Shown here in pieces: positions 10,501 through 24,000 of a stretch of 64,000 bases of DNA (positions are counted from its first letter, which is position 1; each line of letters begins with the position of its first letter). The stretch is from positions 5,511,676 through 5,575,675 of the forward strand of contig CM021314.1 in the NCBI GenBank assembly GCA_010645155.1, in the 5' to 3' direction. A model generated the notes under the pieces. It was not told the origin of the DNA and made no database searches. It saw only the letters and a list, made by a program, of their open reading frames with translations. The position numbers were made by a program, and so were the translations under genes. Source of the DNA: Tigriopus japonicus. Lineage: Eukaryota; Arthropoda; Copepoda; Harpacticoida; Harpacticidae.

Positions 10501-13500
10501 CATTTTTGCCACAGATTTAGCAGCTATTGTCTTGCCTTGCACAAAGGATGTCATCTTCCTTTTTCCACGTGGGCCTTATTAGAATTGCATTAATTTAACG
10601 AATCGTCAATTGAAATCATGTTTTATAAAGGAAATAACCAAACATTTTTTGGAGGGGGGGGGGTCAAGATTTTTTCATGTTTATGTGAACAAATGCTTGC
10701 CTTGAACATGGATAGGAATTGAATTTTCTCTCTTTTCACCGCAAACTTGACTCTTTCGGTTTCAATTCAACTTTGTGCAAAAAAGTAGTGTCTCATGGAT
10801 TCCAATTAAGAATGAACAATAAGTACAAGTTTGCCTTTCAGTGTTTTTTTTTTTTGAACAAATTCTTTTGGTCGGAGCGTCAATGCAGAGAAAAGGTTTC
10901 AGAACATACCAATCGATTTTCACAATGCTTTGTGATTCGAAGAAGACAGCAATACCCATATGCGCAAAATATTTTAAGATCCTTTGATGGTCAAGGAGTG
11001 CGTAATTCTACATGAGTAGCAAAGTTTGAATTGAAAAACACAGTTAAGAAAATTGAGAAAGGAGAATCCAACTTAGAAGGACGATCGTCTCATAATTTTC
11101 ATCCATAACCATTTTCCAAATCAAGTATGACAGAACAAAAAAGTAATCTTGGTATTGTGCCATAAAGCACACGAAGAATATCTCATTTGCTTCAAGAATC
11201 TTAGGATCTATCTTTATTTCAAGCGAGGGTAAATCAGGTGGAGGCTGCCTTGTTATTTGGTATTGCTTTTGTGATTAAACATAGATCCATGGATTAAACA
11301 ACGTGTTAGACTAATCATAATCTTGAAATAAAAATTATACTCATATCGTTGAAGCTTCTCTTTTTCCAGGAAATCGTTGTTTTGTCGCTAATGTTGGTAA
11401 ATCTTGGTCTAATTAGAAAATGCTCTTGATCTTCTGAGCTTGCATATTTTGTCCGCACCGTAGCTTTTATCCCAGTTACGGAATTGTTTCACTAAATTGT
11501 TGTTTAAACATCTACTACCCGTAGAAGCTAACATTTTAATGGCGTCGTTTTAGAAGCGTAAGGACGTTAAAAAGGCCTAAAACGTGTGGAAGTCGATTAA
11601 TGAAGTATACTTGAAGCACGGATCACTAAACACAAAACATATGTCGTCTTGATCGAATTCTGCTTGAGAAAATCCGATCACAAGAAAGCACATTACTAAC
11701 AAACGACGAACAAAAGTCAAACAAAAGAAGCAAACACTTAAAATCAAAAATATTTTCTATGTGTTATCCCGACTCACTTAAAAAATCTGAGCAAATACGA
11801 CGCCAAAGTTGTATTCCAAGCAAGTGGTACATCTCACGTTTACAAAGAATGACATGAACCCGAATAAACGTGGCCATTAGATGATTCTGTAATGTCATTT
11901 AAAATGCATTGTTCTGAGGAACAAGGAACGGGGAGCATCTCTTGAATGATGCAAATGTTAGGTTGCAACTGAAGCTTCGAGACATAATCGTTGCAATTGT
12001 TTGCCTTTGTGACCGCTTGACAAGAATCCCTTTTGGACAATCTGAGACAAGATGAGTGTAACTATGCATGTCATTTCTCTTTCAAAGAAACAAGTCGTTA
12101 TCAGAGACTAATCACGAGGCAATAAGCTTGAGTATCTCTCCATTCTAATAAGAAAAATTAATAAGCGATGGTAGAACAAAGAGCCCTTAGATTTTTTAGG
12201 AGTGCACCCTATTCATGGTCCAAGCGATCACAAAGCGAATCATCATCATTCAGAGGCGAATTCCATAATGAAGCCAGCCATCCAGGAAGGCAGGCTCTCG
12301 AACCTCTTGACATGAAGGGGTCCGCTTAATGCGCCAAGTCACAGAGAAATGTTTGGAATGGATCTTTTGTTTGGGGTCTCCGATGATGACTACTCCGCTC
12401 GGATACCTCATAAGAACCGTACGTACGGATATGAGACGATGTGCGCTTGGGGACTACTCCGTTCAGTACAATACCTACTACATGAGCGATAAAGCGTGCA
12501 AAGTCATTCATGTCATTTAGAACAGAAAATTCAATTTCATTTTTATTGTTCGACAAGTCATGGACACCTTTGCATCACGGACAAGGGGTCATATCTTGAC
12601 GTACAAAAGGGAAATTTTAGAGTGTACGTAATTGATGGTCACATTTATGTTCCTCTTATATGCTCTCAGGTAATCAACTCCTTGAAAAGGAAGTACTAGA
12701 CTCGAGAACCAGTGTTTTTGTTCATTTTTTTCTCATTTGATTATTGACTCGTCACATACATATATGGTATTAGGGATGGACTGAAAAGGTTTCATGTTAG
12801 CTACACCAATTCAAATGTTCGAGTATTCCAAAATCAAGAACAATCGTTTTTTCAAAGTATACTCAAACGTCGTCAGCTCCATTGGCAGCTTGGCTGAAAG
12901 TATGCTCTAGGGACGTTAAAGCAAGAACCTGATACTGAAAATGACATTAGTATATAGATAACCCTTTGGTTACACTAACTTCGTTTTGGCATTCTCAAGC
13001 AAGTTGCGACTTGAATTTACTTGGTAAACAAGTAAAACTTCTGCCACAAGAGGGTTAAACAAAAGTCTTTAGGCAAATGCTTCCTAACAGTCAACAATGA
13101 TTTTGTTTTTTTCCATCTCAAGTGAACCGTCTTTGAAGGTTTTAGTTTTGAAATTTTATTTGCAAATCAGAAAAAGATGTTTCTGGCCAGTTCACGTTAT
13201 GGATATTTTTATTTCTTGTCAATATCTGTTCAAGATGAGCACAATATTAATATCAATAAACCGTTTGTTGGCAATAAAAGACTTAAAAAGTTCACATATA
13301 TGATCTAATTAAAGTGCATTCATGTCAAAAAAGCGGACCAAACATGAAGAGCAAGCAAATAAATAACGAACATCGCAATCCTAGTTTCAGCAAATTTTAA
13401 AAATAGGCCAGATTGTACCGTTGGTCATTCTTTTGTATTGACCTCTTAGGGTCAAGCATATTCCATTTCGTTCCTCAAATTTGTAATGTTCGTGTCTGTT

Positions 13501-16094
13501 TCGACTTTAATTATCCAATTGGACTCGCGTGGAAATCTTTGATGGGTACTAGAACAAATTCAAACGTTAAATGCTCGGTCCTTATGCTAGAGTAGTCCAT
13601 GGACAAGAATTGTAGTTGTGCATCTTCGGCGATTGCCGATTAGGCGGGGATGCTGATGATACTCTTAATATGAGGTTAAGAGACATTCTCCACGGTTTAC
13701 GGAAATTACAGACCCAGCCTCGAGGAAAATAACATCTCTGGCAAGAGGCAAATACCAGAAATTTGCATGCAATTGATTCCAAAACACGCTTTCTCTCCAC
13801 TCTTTTCTTCAGCTTTCGTTTGCTAACTTTCGTTCGAGTCTCCTGAATACTTTTGTCGACTGAATGAAACGTCGAGTTCGCCCAATCTCTCTCTACTTGT
13901 GAAGTGAAGTCGAGTGGGGATTTAGATTGTCACAAGAATAATCTGTGAACCCCTCATTACTTGGAATGACTTGATAATGATTGTGAATGCAATTTACCAT
14001 TATTCACAAGAGTCCCCAAATTGGAAGCCATGATCGGCCATGATCATACTCATTCATCATGACAACTTCTCTTTTTCTATCTCTCCCTAAGGATTTGGAA
14101 GAGGAAGCTTTGACGACATTGCCTCTGATTATTGGCTCACTTTAAAGAATCATTGATAATGCATTGAAAGTAAATTGGCAATTCTCTTGAGGCTTCCTAA
14201 AAATGTTCTGGCACCCAAGAAGAAATTCGAGTGCTGCAATTTCCCACTTGACCTCTCCAGGGATGCCATCACTGTGACCTTTATCAGTTTGGCACTTGAT
14301 AAATGGCCCGGATAATTGGGCAAAAGAGTCTCGTTCCAAGAAGCACATGGCAGTCATTCGATATCTGACGATATCTTTGACACGATGGTTTTTATCCTTA
14401 GCTAAAGAACAAGAATCTCACCTTGGGAGATTGCGATACCGTGAAAATATTTCAATCAACACTACCTAAAATTTCGACACCAGCCAGCATTACGTTATCA
14501 TTCTATCTAGTGCTTGGACGATTTGGATATTGTGGGATAAATCAAACGAGTTTTGAGATAAATGTTCACATGGGAATCCAGGATTGTGCCTTCGTCAATG
14601 ATCTTGGCGTTTCTCAATTTACCAACAAGTTTGGCCAGGGGCGTTCAAACCGTAAAATATCAAAATAGGTAGATGATGCTCGGCAACAATTTACTCGGCC
14701 CAAGAATGTCCATTCTTGTGGTAAACGAACTCAAATCCGAGATCGCACCTTAAGTGGACTCCTTGACGACAATGCAATATGTAGTAGGTCTTGGTTGGGC
14801 GAAAATACATAGGAATAGTGATTCTGAAATGGATCTCTTCGGTAACTAATGAACCAAATTCGTCATATGGCATTTAATCTCGGGAGCCCCTTCGGCCAAA
14901 CCAGTTCAATGAGGAAAGTGATGACCACGAGCACATTTGCAGGGAGGGCTCCAATTGGTATTACCGAAGTCGATGAGATGGACGTTGTTGGGTAAGAGAT
15001 TTGAAGATGAAGAAAAAGAAATCTTGATCTTCGGAAACTAATTTTACCCTCTCAGGGCAATAAACTTGAATACAAGCGGAACAAATTCAACTTTCAAAAA
15101 TTTTTATTCTGCTCAATTTATCCAAAAAGCATAGCTTTGAGTTTACAACTAGAGTACATTTGTTAATAGCGGAGTTGTTTTGGGCATCAGGAAGATAAGT
15201 CTGACCACTGAAATAACGCAAGTTGTTAGAGTGTAGTTTTGCACGGCGACAAACTGTACATTGAAATTTAACGTGATAATGGCTATTCAATTTGGCCCCA
15301 CCTGAATTTCAAAATTCTTCTTCATTTGTTCAGTCAAAAACTGACCTTCAAATACCCAAGAATATTAACTTGAAATTTATTTCATTAAACTGCTTTGCTA
15401 AATGCTTTAACAAAATAATCAATACTTCGGAAAATATTCATTAATAAGCGATGAATAGGCTTTTTCAAGTAAACGTCACAAACGTTTATAGAGAAGCTAC
15501 ACTAACGCCACCTACCATTCAAAAGATTTCTTTTAAAGTAAACTTTTTAAAACACAATTTTGTTACGATTGTGTACATACTTTACAAAAGCTTTGTCTGT
15601 TTAAAGTCCACAGATGGTTAAGCTAACATTTGGTTTGACTTTCATTGTCAGAAAAGCACTTGTGATTCAAGGATTTAAAACCAAATTAAGCATTTTCTCA
15701 ATTCATAGCTCTTTTTCAAAAACAGGAGTCTGGGCATTAGGGTAGAACTTCAATTCAATTTAAAGGCCATACTCATCCAGTGATTCAAAATTATTCATTC
15801 ATCAACAATGTTAATCTTCTGCACATGGTGGAGACAAAAATGTTTTTATTTTTTCCCCTTACCACCCTAAAAAATACGGTTTTAGTTGGCGTTGCTCGAA
15901 AGCTTTAACTAGCTCGGACAAAAATTCTTTGGGTACACTTGGATCCACCTAACCATCCTGAGTCCAAAAATGGTATTTTTACTTGAAAAAATTACTTGAA
16001 AAAAAAAGAATTGATTGTTTTAACGTTAAAACATTGATTGTTCAATATTCAAGTACTCTTGTTTGTATTAATTGTGATGCTTCAGGGTCATCAC
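7515..16094. other. Long non-coding region, left part of a gene-poor interval
   Basis: 7515-7832 continues the open frame of metallopeptidase exon 1 and is probably its 5' UTR. Beyond that I see no convincing coding exon, RNA gene or intact transposon. Open frames are short, lack recognisable domains and are what AT-rich DNA yields by chance. Minor features are a (GAT/GAA)n-like run at about 9248-9280 and a G10 run at 10654-10663. Confidence 0.5.
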
Positions 16095-16811
16095 TAGAGC
16101 GGCCGAAAATATTTAATTAAATTTAAAAATATTTAATTTAAATATTTTGGGTTTTTGAGCAAGTTTTAAATATTTGGGCTTTTTCTTCTAAAATTGAAGG
16201 AAATTTCCCGTTTTTAATCGAAATATTTTAACAATCTGCACGATTTCAGGATACATTTTGATATTTTGACAAAAATCTGACCTTTCCAAAAACTACATTG
16301 TCAAATTTTCAAAAGAAATTTCGACTCTTTTTTTGGGAATAGGCGAAGTAAAATGAAAAATATAAGTGGGAAATAAATATTTGCAGCTTGGCCTCAAAAA
16401 TTACATTAACAGATTTTAATCTAAAATAGAAAACCGCAACACCAACAAGAAAAAAATTATCAAAAATCTGGTTTAAATATTCCACCAAACCTTAGGCAGT
16501 AAAATATTAGTTTAATGTAGGGTATAAATAAGGACTGTCAAGAATAACCAATTTTCATTGCCCCGTATGATTTTTTAGCACTAAAGATTTGTTTGCTTGT
16601 ATTCCGACATTGCCAGTTTTTCATCATATATTTGGATTTTTAAATCAAAATTTTCAAAAATACCAATTTATTGCTTCAAATTCCTTGCAAATTTAAATTT
16701 TTTTTAAATATTTGGTTGTAATTTAAATTTTATTTTACATATTTTGATGTTTTTTTCTTAAATATTATTTGAATATTTGGCGTTTAAAATTAAATATTTT
16801 CGGCCGCTCTA
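16095..16811. mobile_element. Non-autonomous hAT MITE with perfect 8-bp target duplication
   Basis: A 717-bp element bounded by perfect 24-bp terminal inverted repeats beginning TAGAGCGGCCGAAAATA; TAGAG fits the hAT 5'-YARNG rule. It is flanked on both sides by the identical octamer GTCATCAC (16087-16094 and 16812-16819), the 8-bp duplication typical of hAT insertion. The interior is extremely AT-rich, with many AAATATTT words, and has no transposase frame. Such an element would depend on a transposase encoded elsewhere. Confidence 0.9.
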
Positions 16812-16819
16812 GTCATCAC

Positions 16820-19800
16820 TAAGATTGCAAAATTAACTTGTTGTTAACCACAGTTAAACCAGCAACATGAATCCGTCGGGTATATGTGAAACTCATTTTT
16901 CGAGCCCGCTAAATGATGGTTCGTTTCATCTTTTTACTCCACAAAACTAAAACGATTGCAATTGTTTTGTGTTGGAAGTTCATAACGTCTGCCATGACAA
17001 AAGATCGCAAGTGGCTCTTCAATATGTGATTTTTTTTGACTACCCTTCTTATCTTGTGTGAAAAACATGCATCCCGAATTTGGTCTCACTCAAACAATGA
17101 GAAATTTTCTGTTATTGAGAGAGCTTTCGATAAGTGTTCAAAATAGATAAAAGTAGAGAATTCGTTGTTTGCTTTTGATTCAGTTGTAAAAAGACTTTTA
17201 ATCAATGCCGTGAATCAAATTATGCAGTAATTTCCTTTATCCCACATATTTCTTTTATATTTTTCTACAAAACCCAAAATACTGAAATTTGAATCTGCTC
17301 TACATTTTATGGTCACACATTCACTACACATTGTGGGTAGGTAAGCGAGCGTAATGAATGAAGTGTATTTTCAGCTAGAACTCATGCCACTCATTTGATT
17401 TTATGCGAAGCAGCCTCCTTTCCCTATTAATTGTTTCCAATCGCAAAAAATATCTTGGTATTTCTCTAGATTTTAAAGAACATTATGTTACTCGATTTTT
17501 CTAAAATTTAGCCTTCGATTGTGATTTCTTTTATTGACAGATGCTTAGCATCCGAAGAAGTGTACAGAAGCATTTATTCTACAAAACAAATTAAACAAAC
17601 TTTTTTGACCACCCCAATTCTTTTTGATATTGCAACCTTTTCATTCCAAGAACTTGTCCAAACTATTTGTTCTTCAAACCTGGCGGACAAATCATTCCCA
17701 ACAAGCTAATGGATCAAGTCAAGGACTGAGCAACAACCAAGCAACGACTCAACAGAGGTTTATTGTAATGCAACACTCCACAATGTTTTGGAGCTTACAA
17801 ACACACACTCGAGCAGCCGTACTCTTAAATTTATTCAGGAATACCTGGGAATCACGTAGTTTGTGACCATCAATCTAAGGCAGCAAGATACCTAATGAAA
17901 AAAGACCTGATCGAGTCCTCGAAGTTGGACGAGCGGCTAATTACAATTCAATGATGGAAATAATGACCGACGAATCGGCTTTGAGGCCTTTTGGGTTGAC
18001 CAAGCGCCTTTGCTAACTTCATCGTTGACTCACTAGCATTCAAAAGATACAATGGAATTAAAAGATTACAGCCATAAAACATTGGTTTTAGACTGACGGA
18101 AGGGTCAATGAAAAAAACCGTTGGATTCGATGATTTGTTGGGAAATGGTCAGTAGGAGAAATAAATCTCGCAAGCTTCGCATTTTTTGCATTTTTGTTAT
18201 TTTTAGAGAAGAGGCCGGCCGTAAGTGGTTTTGAACATACCAGAAACAAGGTTCATGTGGTTTGGTGTTATGTATTCACATTAACATATATCTTTTTAGG
18301 CGCTTGCTTAAAAAATCCAACCTGTTTTGAAAACCATGCATTTCTTCAACAAGGGACTTTTAAGTGCGCACAGATTAGTCTTTTAGTATAACACACATAA
18401 AACGTATTTTTTCATCATTTTTGAGACTTCATAAGCAAAGGAGCTTGCTTGATCACACCATCTGTTTCCCCGTTACCCTTCACAAAACAATCACAATCCG
18501 ACAATCTCAATGCTCAAATCTCCAATCGCGGACACCATCTTTGATACGCTCTTGAGTCTTCTTTGTGGTTGTTCTCAAAGCTGTTGGTGAATGCGGCGAC
18601 AAGTTCACAATGTGTTTTTGTCCCATTCAATGTTTGAACTTCGCGTTTCTTTGTGGATATATTTTTGAGGGCGGTGGAACGGTCAGACTAGTAGAACCTA
18701 TTGAACACAACACTCAAACATGCACACTTCATTGAAGAATCTCGATAGTTTTGTGTTTGCTCCCATGGATCTCGTTTTCTTAGTTGACCACCCAAAAACA
18801 AACTCGAGCCAAGGGATCTAATGACGCCATGCTTAAATGACACAGTCATGATTTGGGAATCGTTTCCCGTTCCCTTTCCAACCGAGCTCGATTTGGATTC
18901 CAAATCTGAATCACGAAACGAAACGCTCCTCTGTATGTACGTAAGAGCTTCGGAAGTGCTCTTCCCTCTCACTTTCCACCCAATATCGATCCGACTTGTC
19001 TATAATCATCCGGGGTTTCTTCCCCATTTGCCTCCTCAAAATCGGGCTTGACTTTGACATCTTGGTGTTCTAGATTTCTTGAGCTTCTGAGGATTTCAAG
19101 GTACCCATTAATTCATGTCATCGTTGATTCGCTTTTAGAGGGCTCGAAAGGTGGGTTGTATGAATGAACCCAAAGCTGGATTTCTGTCGAGTGTTTTTCT
19201 TTCATTTCAAAGAGGATTTCAGGCCCCGAAAATCCAGTTAAAAGCACGAACTCGATGGTTGGTTGCATAACCATTTATTCTCCAGCCAAGGCGACCAATT
19301 TCATAATGAGTGAGACTCTCAAATTGAAGGCACTTCAATCGATTTCTCCGTAGCCCAATGAGCCAACGATATAAAGCTTGACATCCCAGTTCTTTCATTA
19401 TATTATTTGATGGCGACTCCCTCCATGAAACGGATTAGATTGTTGGCAATGTGATCAAAACATCTGTGGAGGTTTGGGTTGGTAACCTAGTTATTGGAAA
19501 GGCTGGTTTCATCGATGACTTTTGGGGTGGGGTTGCCATTTTTGAGCCCATTGAGTTTGAAAGAAAACCCTCGTCATGGACTCTGGCTCTCGAGATTTCA
19601 TAATTCCTTGTACAAACTTGGAATTACGAGCAATTATGGCGTTGTTTGACTATTTCACACTCTTGCTACCACCACATCTTTGAAGTGGTGGGAGCTCTCA
19701 GAAGTGTCCAATTACAAATTCTTGCCCTTTAAACCTATCATGCCCTATCATCCGGACCGACGAATCGAACAAAAGGTGGCATTAAGGGTGTTATTTGATG

Positions 19801-20769
19801 GCAATCTTATCATTTCTCAATTGCAAATAATCTGGATGCCCCTTTTCATTCGAGCCCAGGTTTTGACATCAAGGCATACCACTGTCTACAACCTACAGTA
19901 CTACTACCAAGCACGTACTACGCTACCAGCTACCCAATCCCATTTATTTGCTCACGTTCGCAATGAATTACGGGATTTGTTTGTTGTCGAATGGTTCCCT
20001 GAACTCCGCCATTAATTCTGATTAGTTACATAATGCCAGAACGGCATATCATTTTACATACTGAGGCTTCTGAATGTGTGGGGGGAGATTTTTGCGAAAC
20101 CATGATCAGCTAGAGCTACCAGATATTCCAAAGACTCTCGATCGATGGTTGCCTTGGATGATACGTAGTATGCAATGGGCGGTCAAACTGACCAACACGG
20201 CTCCTTAATTGATCGGCGGGTCAATGATAATCATCTCTCGACAGTTGTTTACCAATACCAGTGTCCAATTGGGCGATGGGCACATTGGCTACTTGGGATC
20301 ATCATCCGAGAAAGGGCCCTCATGTAGGACCAAATTAGCTACCTCCCTCTAGGATGAAGGTCAGAATTTAAATCCCAGTCATAATCACAAGCCACAAATG
20401 GTAAGCAAAGGCTATGACAGTGTCTAGGGGTGAGCATTTGAAAATCATATGGGCGTCATTTCAATAGTGCGGCTCTAAAATTTCATCACTTTATGACCGC
20501 CTCTGGTAATTTGTAGGAAGGTCGTTGGTAGGACCGACAGATTTATCCACGGATTGCACATCTGTGCGCGTCTCTGCTCATTGGGGTTTGTTCACTAGTT
20601 ATAACGAGGAATTTTAAGGGACTAAACAAACAAAAATTCTCCGTCAAGAATTTGTGCAGTGACCTCGAGCATCAATTTTTCGAGTTCAGTCAGGAATTTG
20701 GAGGTCAACTTGAAATTTTAATTACAGCCCACCAAAAATGTCACTTAGTGTATTGCATGCAGCCCTCCA
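16820..20769. other. Non-coding region between hAT MITE and inverted repeat
   Basis: No gene is supported. The longest open frame (19680-20015, plus) has no recognisable domain, no good start context and no detectable splice partners. Confidence 0.45.
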
Positions 20770-21062
20770 ATGGATTAGTGCGGTCGAACAAATTCAGCTA
20801 GGGATTCTTGGAGCCAAATGACTAGAGGTGGGTCAGATCTCAGGCTTTGGTGTTCAAAGGTTTGAATTTTGTTACGCGAGGGAAAAATTCTTTTGTATCT
20901 CATGTTGTTGAAAAACTTAATTTTTGATGAAGCAAGGAATTTTTCAAGAAACTTTTATCAAGTTTGTTGAAGGGCGAGTCTAGGCTCCAATACATCCCTA
21001 GCCATTTGGTCCCAAGAATCCCTAGCTGAATTTGTTCGACCGGTTCGACCGCATTAATCCAT
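20770..21062. repeat. Inverted repeat able to form a long hairpin
   Basis: The left arm (about 20770-20828) and right arm (about 20995-21062) are inverted copies sharing GGATTARTGCGGTCGAAC, AAATTCAGCTAGGGATTC, TTGG and CCAAATG blocks with few mismatches. The arms are separated by about 166 bp. The right arm has an extra 9 bp, a tandem copy of GGTTCGACC. There is no coding capacity. It could be a small foldback transposon or a hairpin transcript precursor; no target duplication was recognised. Confidence 0.65.
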
Positions 21063-24000
21063 TCCTCATGATTGTGGTTGGCAATAGTTATCCAACTGAC
21101 CGTAGCAACCCTCAAGACACTCAAAAAAAGAAGATTCCAAGATTAGACCATCACCTCCTCTTTTACACACGTGGTCCCATTATAAGGGTCTTCCGTCAAA
21201 GAGTAGCCTTCAAGTCTCAAACCATTGGCCAATTGATTTATTTCCGTAATTTGAGATTCTAATCTGGCCACTCAGTTCATTGTTTCATGGCTCGTTACAT
21301 TCGGGTGTTGCCAGATGACCCTTTAGGGTTGCCAACAATCTCAATCTAGAGGACTGGCCGGATCTTTGGCAATATTTCTTCCCCTAAATCAAACAATGAA
21401 CTAATCATCATTATCTAGATACTCATGTCGAATTTATGAATGAGACATATAGAAATTGAAAGTGACTTTTGTGACCCTGAACCGAAGAAGCACTTGAATT
21501 TTGACCTGGGCCGAGCTGAAATGGACTCGGATTCATTTCAATTGAAGAACTGTGAAAAAGAGCCTCTTCACTCCACCCAATTGAGTCTTGATTGTGATCT
21601 AAGAGCACTAATGAGCGAGTCAAAAAATACTTCTAAAGCACTTGGCGTACTTCAGTGGAATCCAATGCACTGATTGATTGAGATTCCAGTTTAACAATTA
21701 GTCGCTCTCAAACGCCGCAATTTACTCATTATTCAACCGATCGAGACTAGTCACACAGGAACCAAGAAAACAACCAACCAACTCTGCAAAAGCCAAGTTT
21801 TACAAGGAAGGAAAATGTGTAGGGTATTTATTGGCAAATGGGATGGCAGTGACATCCTTGGACCTTCAAACTCAGTAAATTTTATGATCGTCTGGTATTT
21901 TTTGATCCCCGTGGCCGCCCACTTGACAAAACCGATCAGGGATGCCACAACTCAACACGAACTTATTTCATTACACGGAAAAGGGTTCCTCTCAAGAGTC
22001 TAGCAGCATCCCCTACGAACCATCTGATCTCAAGTTATGACTTTTGGCGAAGCATTGGCATTTTCATTGCCAATAAAGATCTTCGGAGCGGATTGAACTG
22101 AACTTCTGTCTGAGCTCTGAACTGATTCAAAAAAGGCATTACGTCTGGATTGGGTCATTCTATTCTGCATTATTGACCGAAGGGCCCCCAACAATCTACC
22201 AAATCATTTGACTTATCACAGAGAGTTTGGCTCTTAAAAATGACATTCTGTGGAATTAAGGGCCAAGCGGAAATCATTTTGTGCAAAAAACACCGTCGAA
22301 TGTGTGCCGTTTGCGTAGGGTGATTGATATGTTTACCATCCGCTTGTACATTGTACACATGGACAAACTGTGATAGCTGGCGAATATGTAATAATACAAC
22401 ATGGCCTCAAAGTTTTTGTTCAGTGCCATGGTGGCATTGGTGAGTGGTTTGATCGATGGGGCTTTCAATGGGAATAATTTTGGGCGCACATGACTGCTCA
22501 AAACGGAGATGTCATTATTTTTGAGAGGCATCATTTGCTGAAATTGAAATTGATATTGTGCTTTGTGACGAAGAAACAGGAGAACAGGGAGCCGACAACG
22601 CCAACGAAAAAGAATTTCGATGTGGACAAATACGGGTTATTATCTTTTCGGTTGGTCGTATTGATAATGAATGGAGGCGCTTGCATTTGAAAATGCCAAT
22701 GGGAAACGAATCCACCATCGGTTGATTATGTTAAAGAGTAGACTTGGCACGCTTCAAAAGGTTAGGTTCATCTAGATTTACGGCTGTAATCTGAGTGGTC
22801 ACACTACTATTAACATTGACATAATGGGCTCGCCTATCGCTGAAACCTGCTTCTTGATTCTAATACGATTATACACCTATTTGGTCAGAGATCTGTTTGT
22901 TAATGTGCAGATTGGAATTTACCTTTCTTCAAGGGGATTTGACCGTCTCATGTGCTTTAATGCAACGTTTCCGAGTTCATTCGTTTAACCCTTTGAAATT
23001 CAACAGCACCTTAGAGCTCTACTGTACAGCAGCTCATGTTTCCATTGGTTCCAAAGTGCAGTTCCCCATTTCATCTCAGGTTGAACTTCAACCCTGGCTT
23101 CTCCCAAAGAGAGAATCAAAACATTCATCTTGACAAGCTCATAAAATAAGTTGGGAATCAACCTTAATTTACGACCTCAATCACAGCTGGCTTCTATGGT
23201 TCATAGAGACCACTACTGGGCACTCACATTGCGGTCGTCGTCGTTTGTTGGCATTGCTCACGTTTGATTCATGGCCTTTTATCAGATTATGGTCAGATGG
23301 TGAATTGATAACGTCTCAATTTGGTAATCGACCCCACTTGACGGCCTTGCTCATCGTTGTAAAGTGGGCTTGCACCTAGCAAAGCAGGTTAGTGGTGATA
23401 TTACATATAGTGTATATTGTAGCGTAATCTAGCCTTCGCTTCACATGCCCCTTGGTTGATCTGATGCAAGACGGAAATGAGGAAGGCTCCTTGGTGAGTG
23501 TCAAGTAAATCACTTGAGCTAATAAGATTTCATTGTGTTATCAAGGCCTTGGTTCCTCGCTGCAAACTTTGGTCATTTACTCAATCTTACTCATGCATGC
23601 TCACGACCAATCATCATAATCATCAACTTCGCCACAAACATCAACCATTTGTTAAACAACATGGACAACTGAGTTTATGGAGCCTGACTATTTTAATTTC
23701 GATTTTTTTTTCTAACGTCATTAACCAGAGGTTGTAACAACATTGCAAGCTGAAAATGCCATTTCAGTGGGCCTTCAAAAACATTTTATAGAAAGTCATA
23801 GATATTTCCATTCAAAGTGTAATTCGTTTTGGCAACAATTGCGTACTCCATATCGACAATATCAATGTTGAATAAAGGATATATTAATTCTCTACGTTGG
23901 GACTTATCAGCCCCATATATTGTTAACTCAAGGATGTTTTAGCCAATCATCATCAGTGTCAGGGAAGCATGAAACAACCAACAACGCCGATTTGTTATCT

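Noticed and set aside
19680..20015. 111-codon plus-strand frame in the gene-poor interval
   Set aside because: No domain, no clear start context or splice partners. Frames of this length are expected by chance in this much six-frame sequence.
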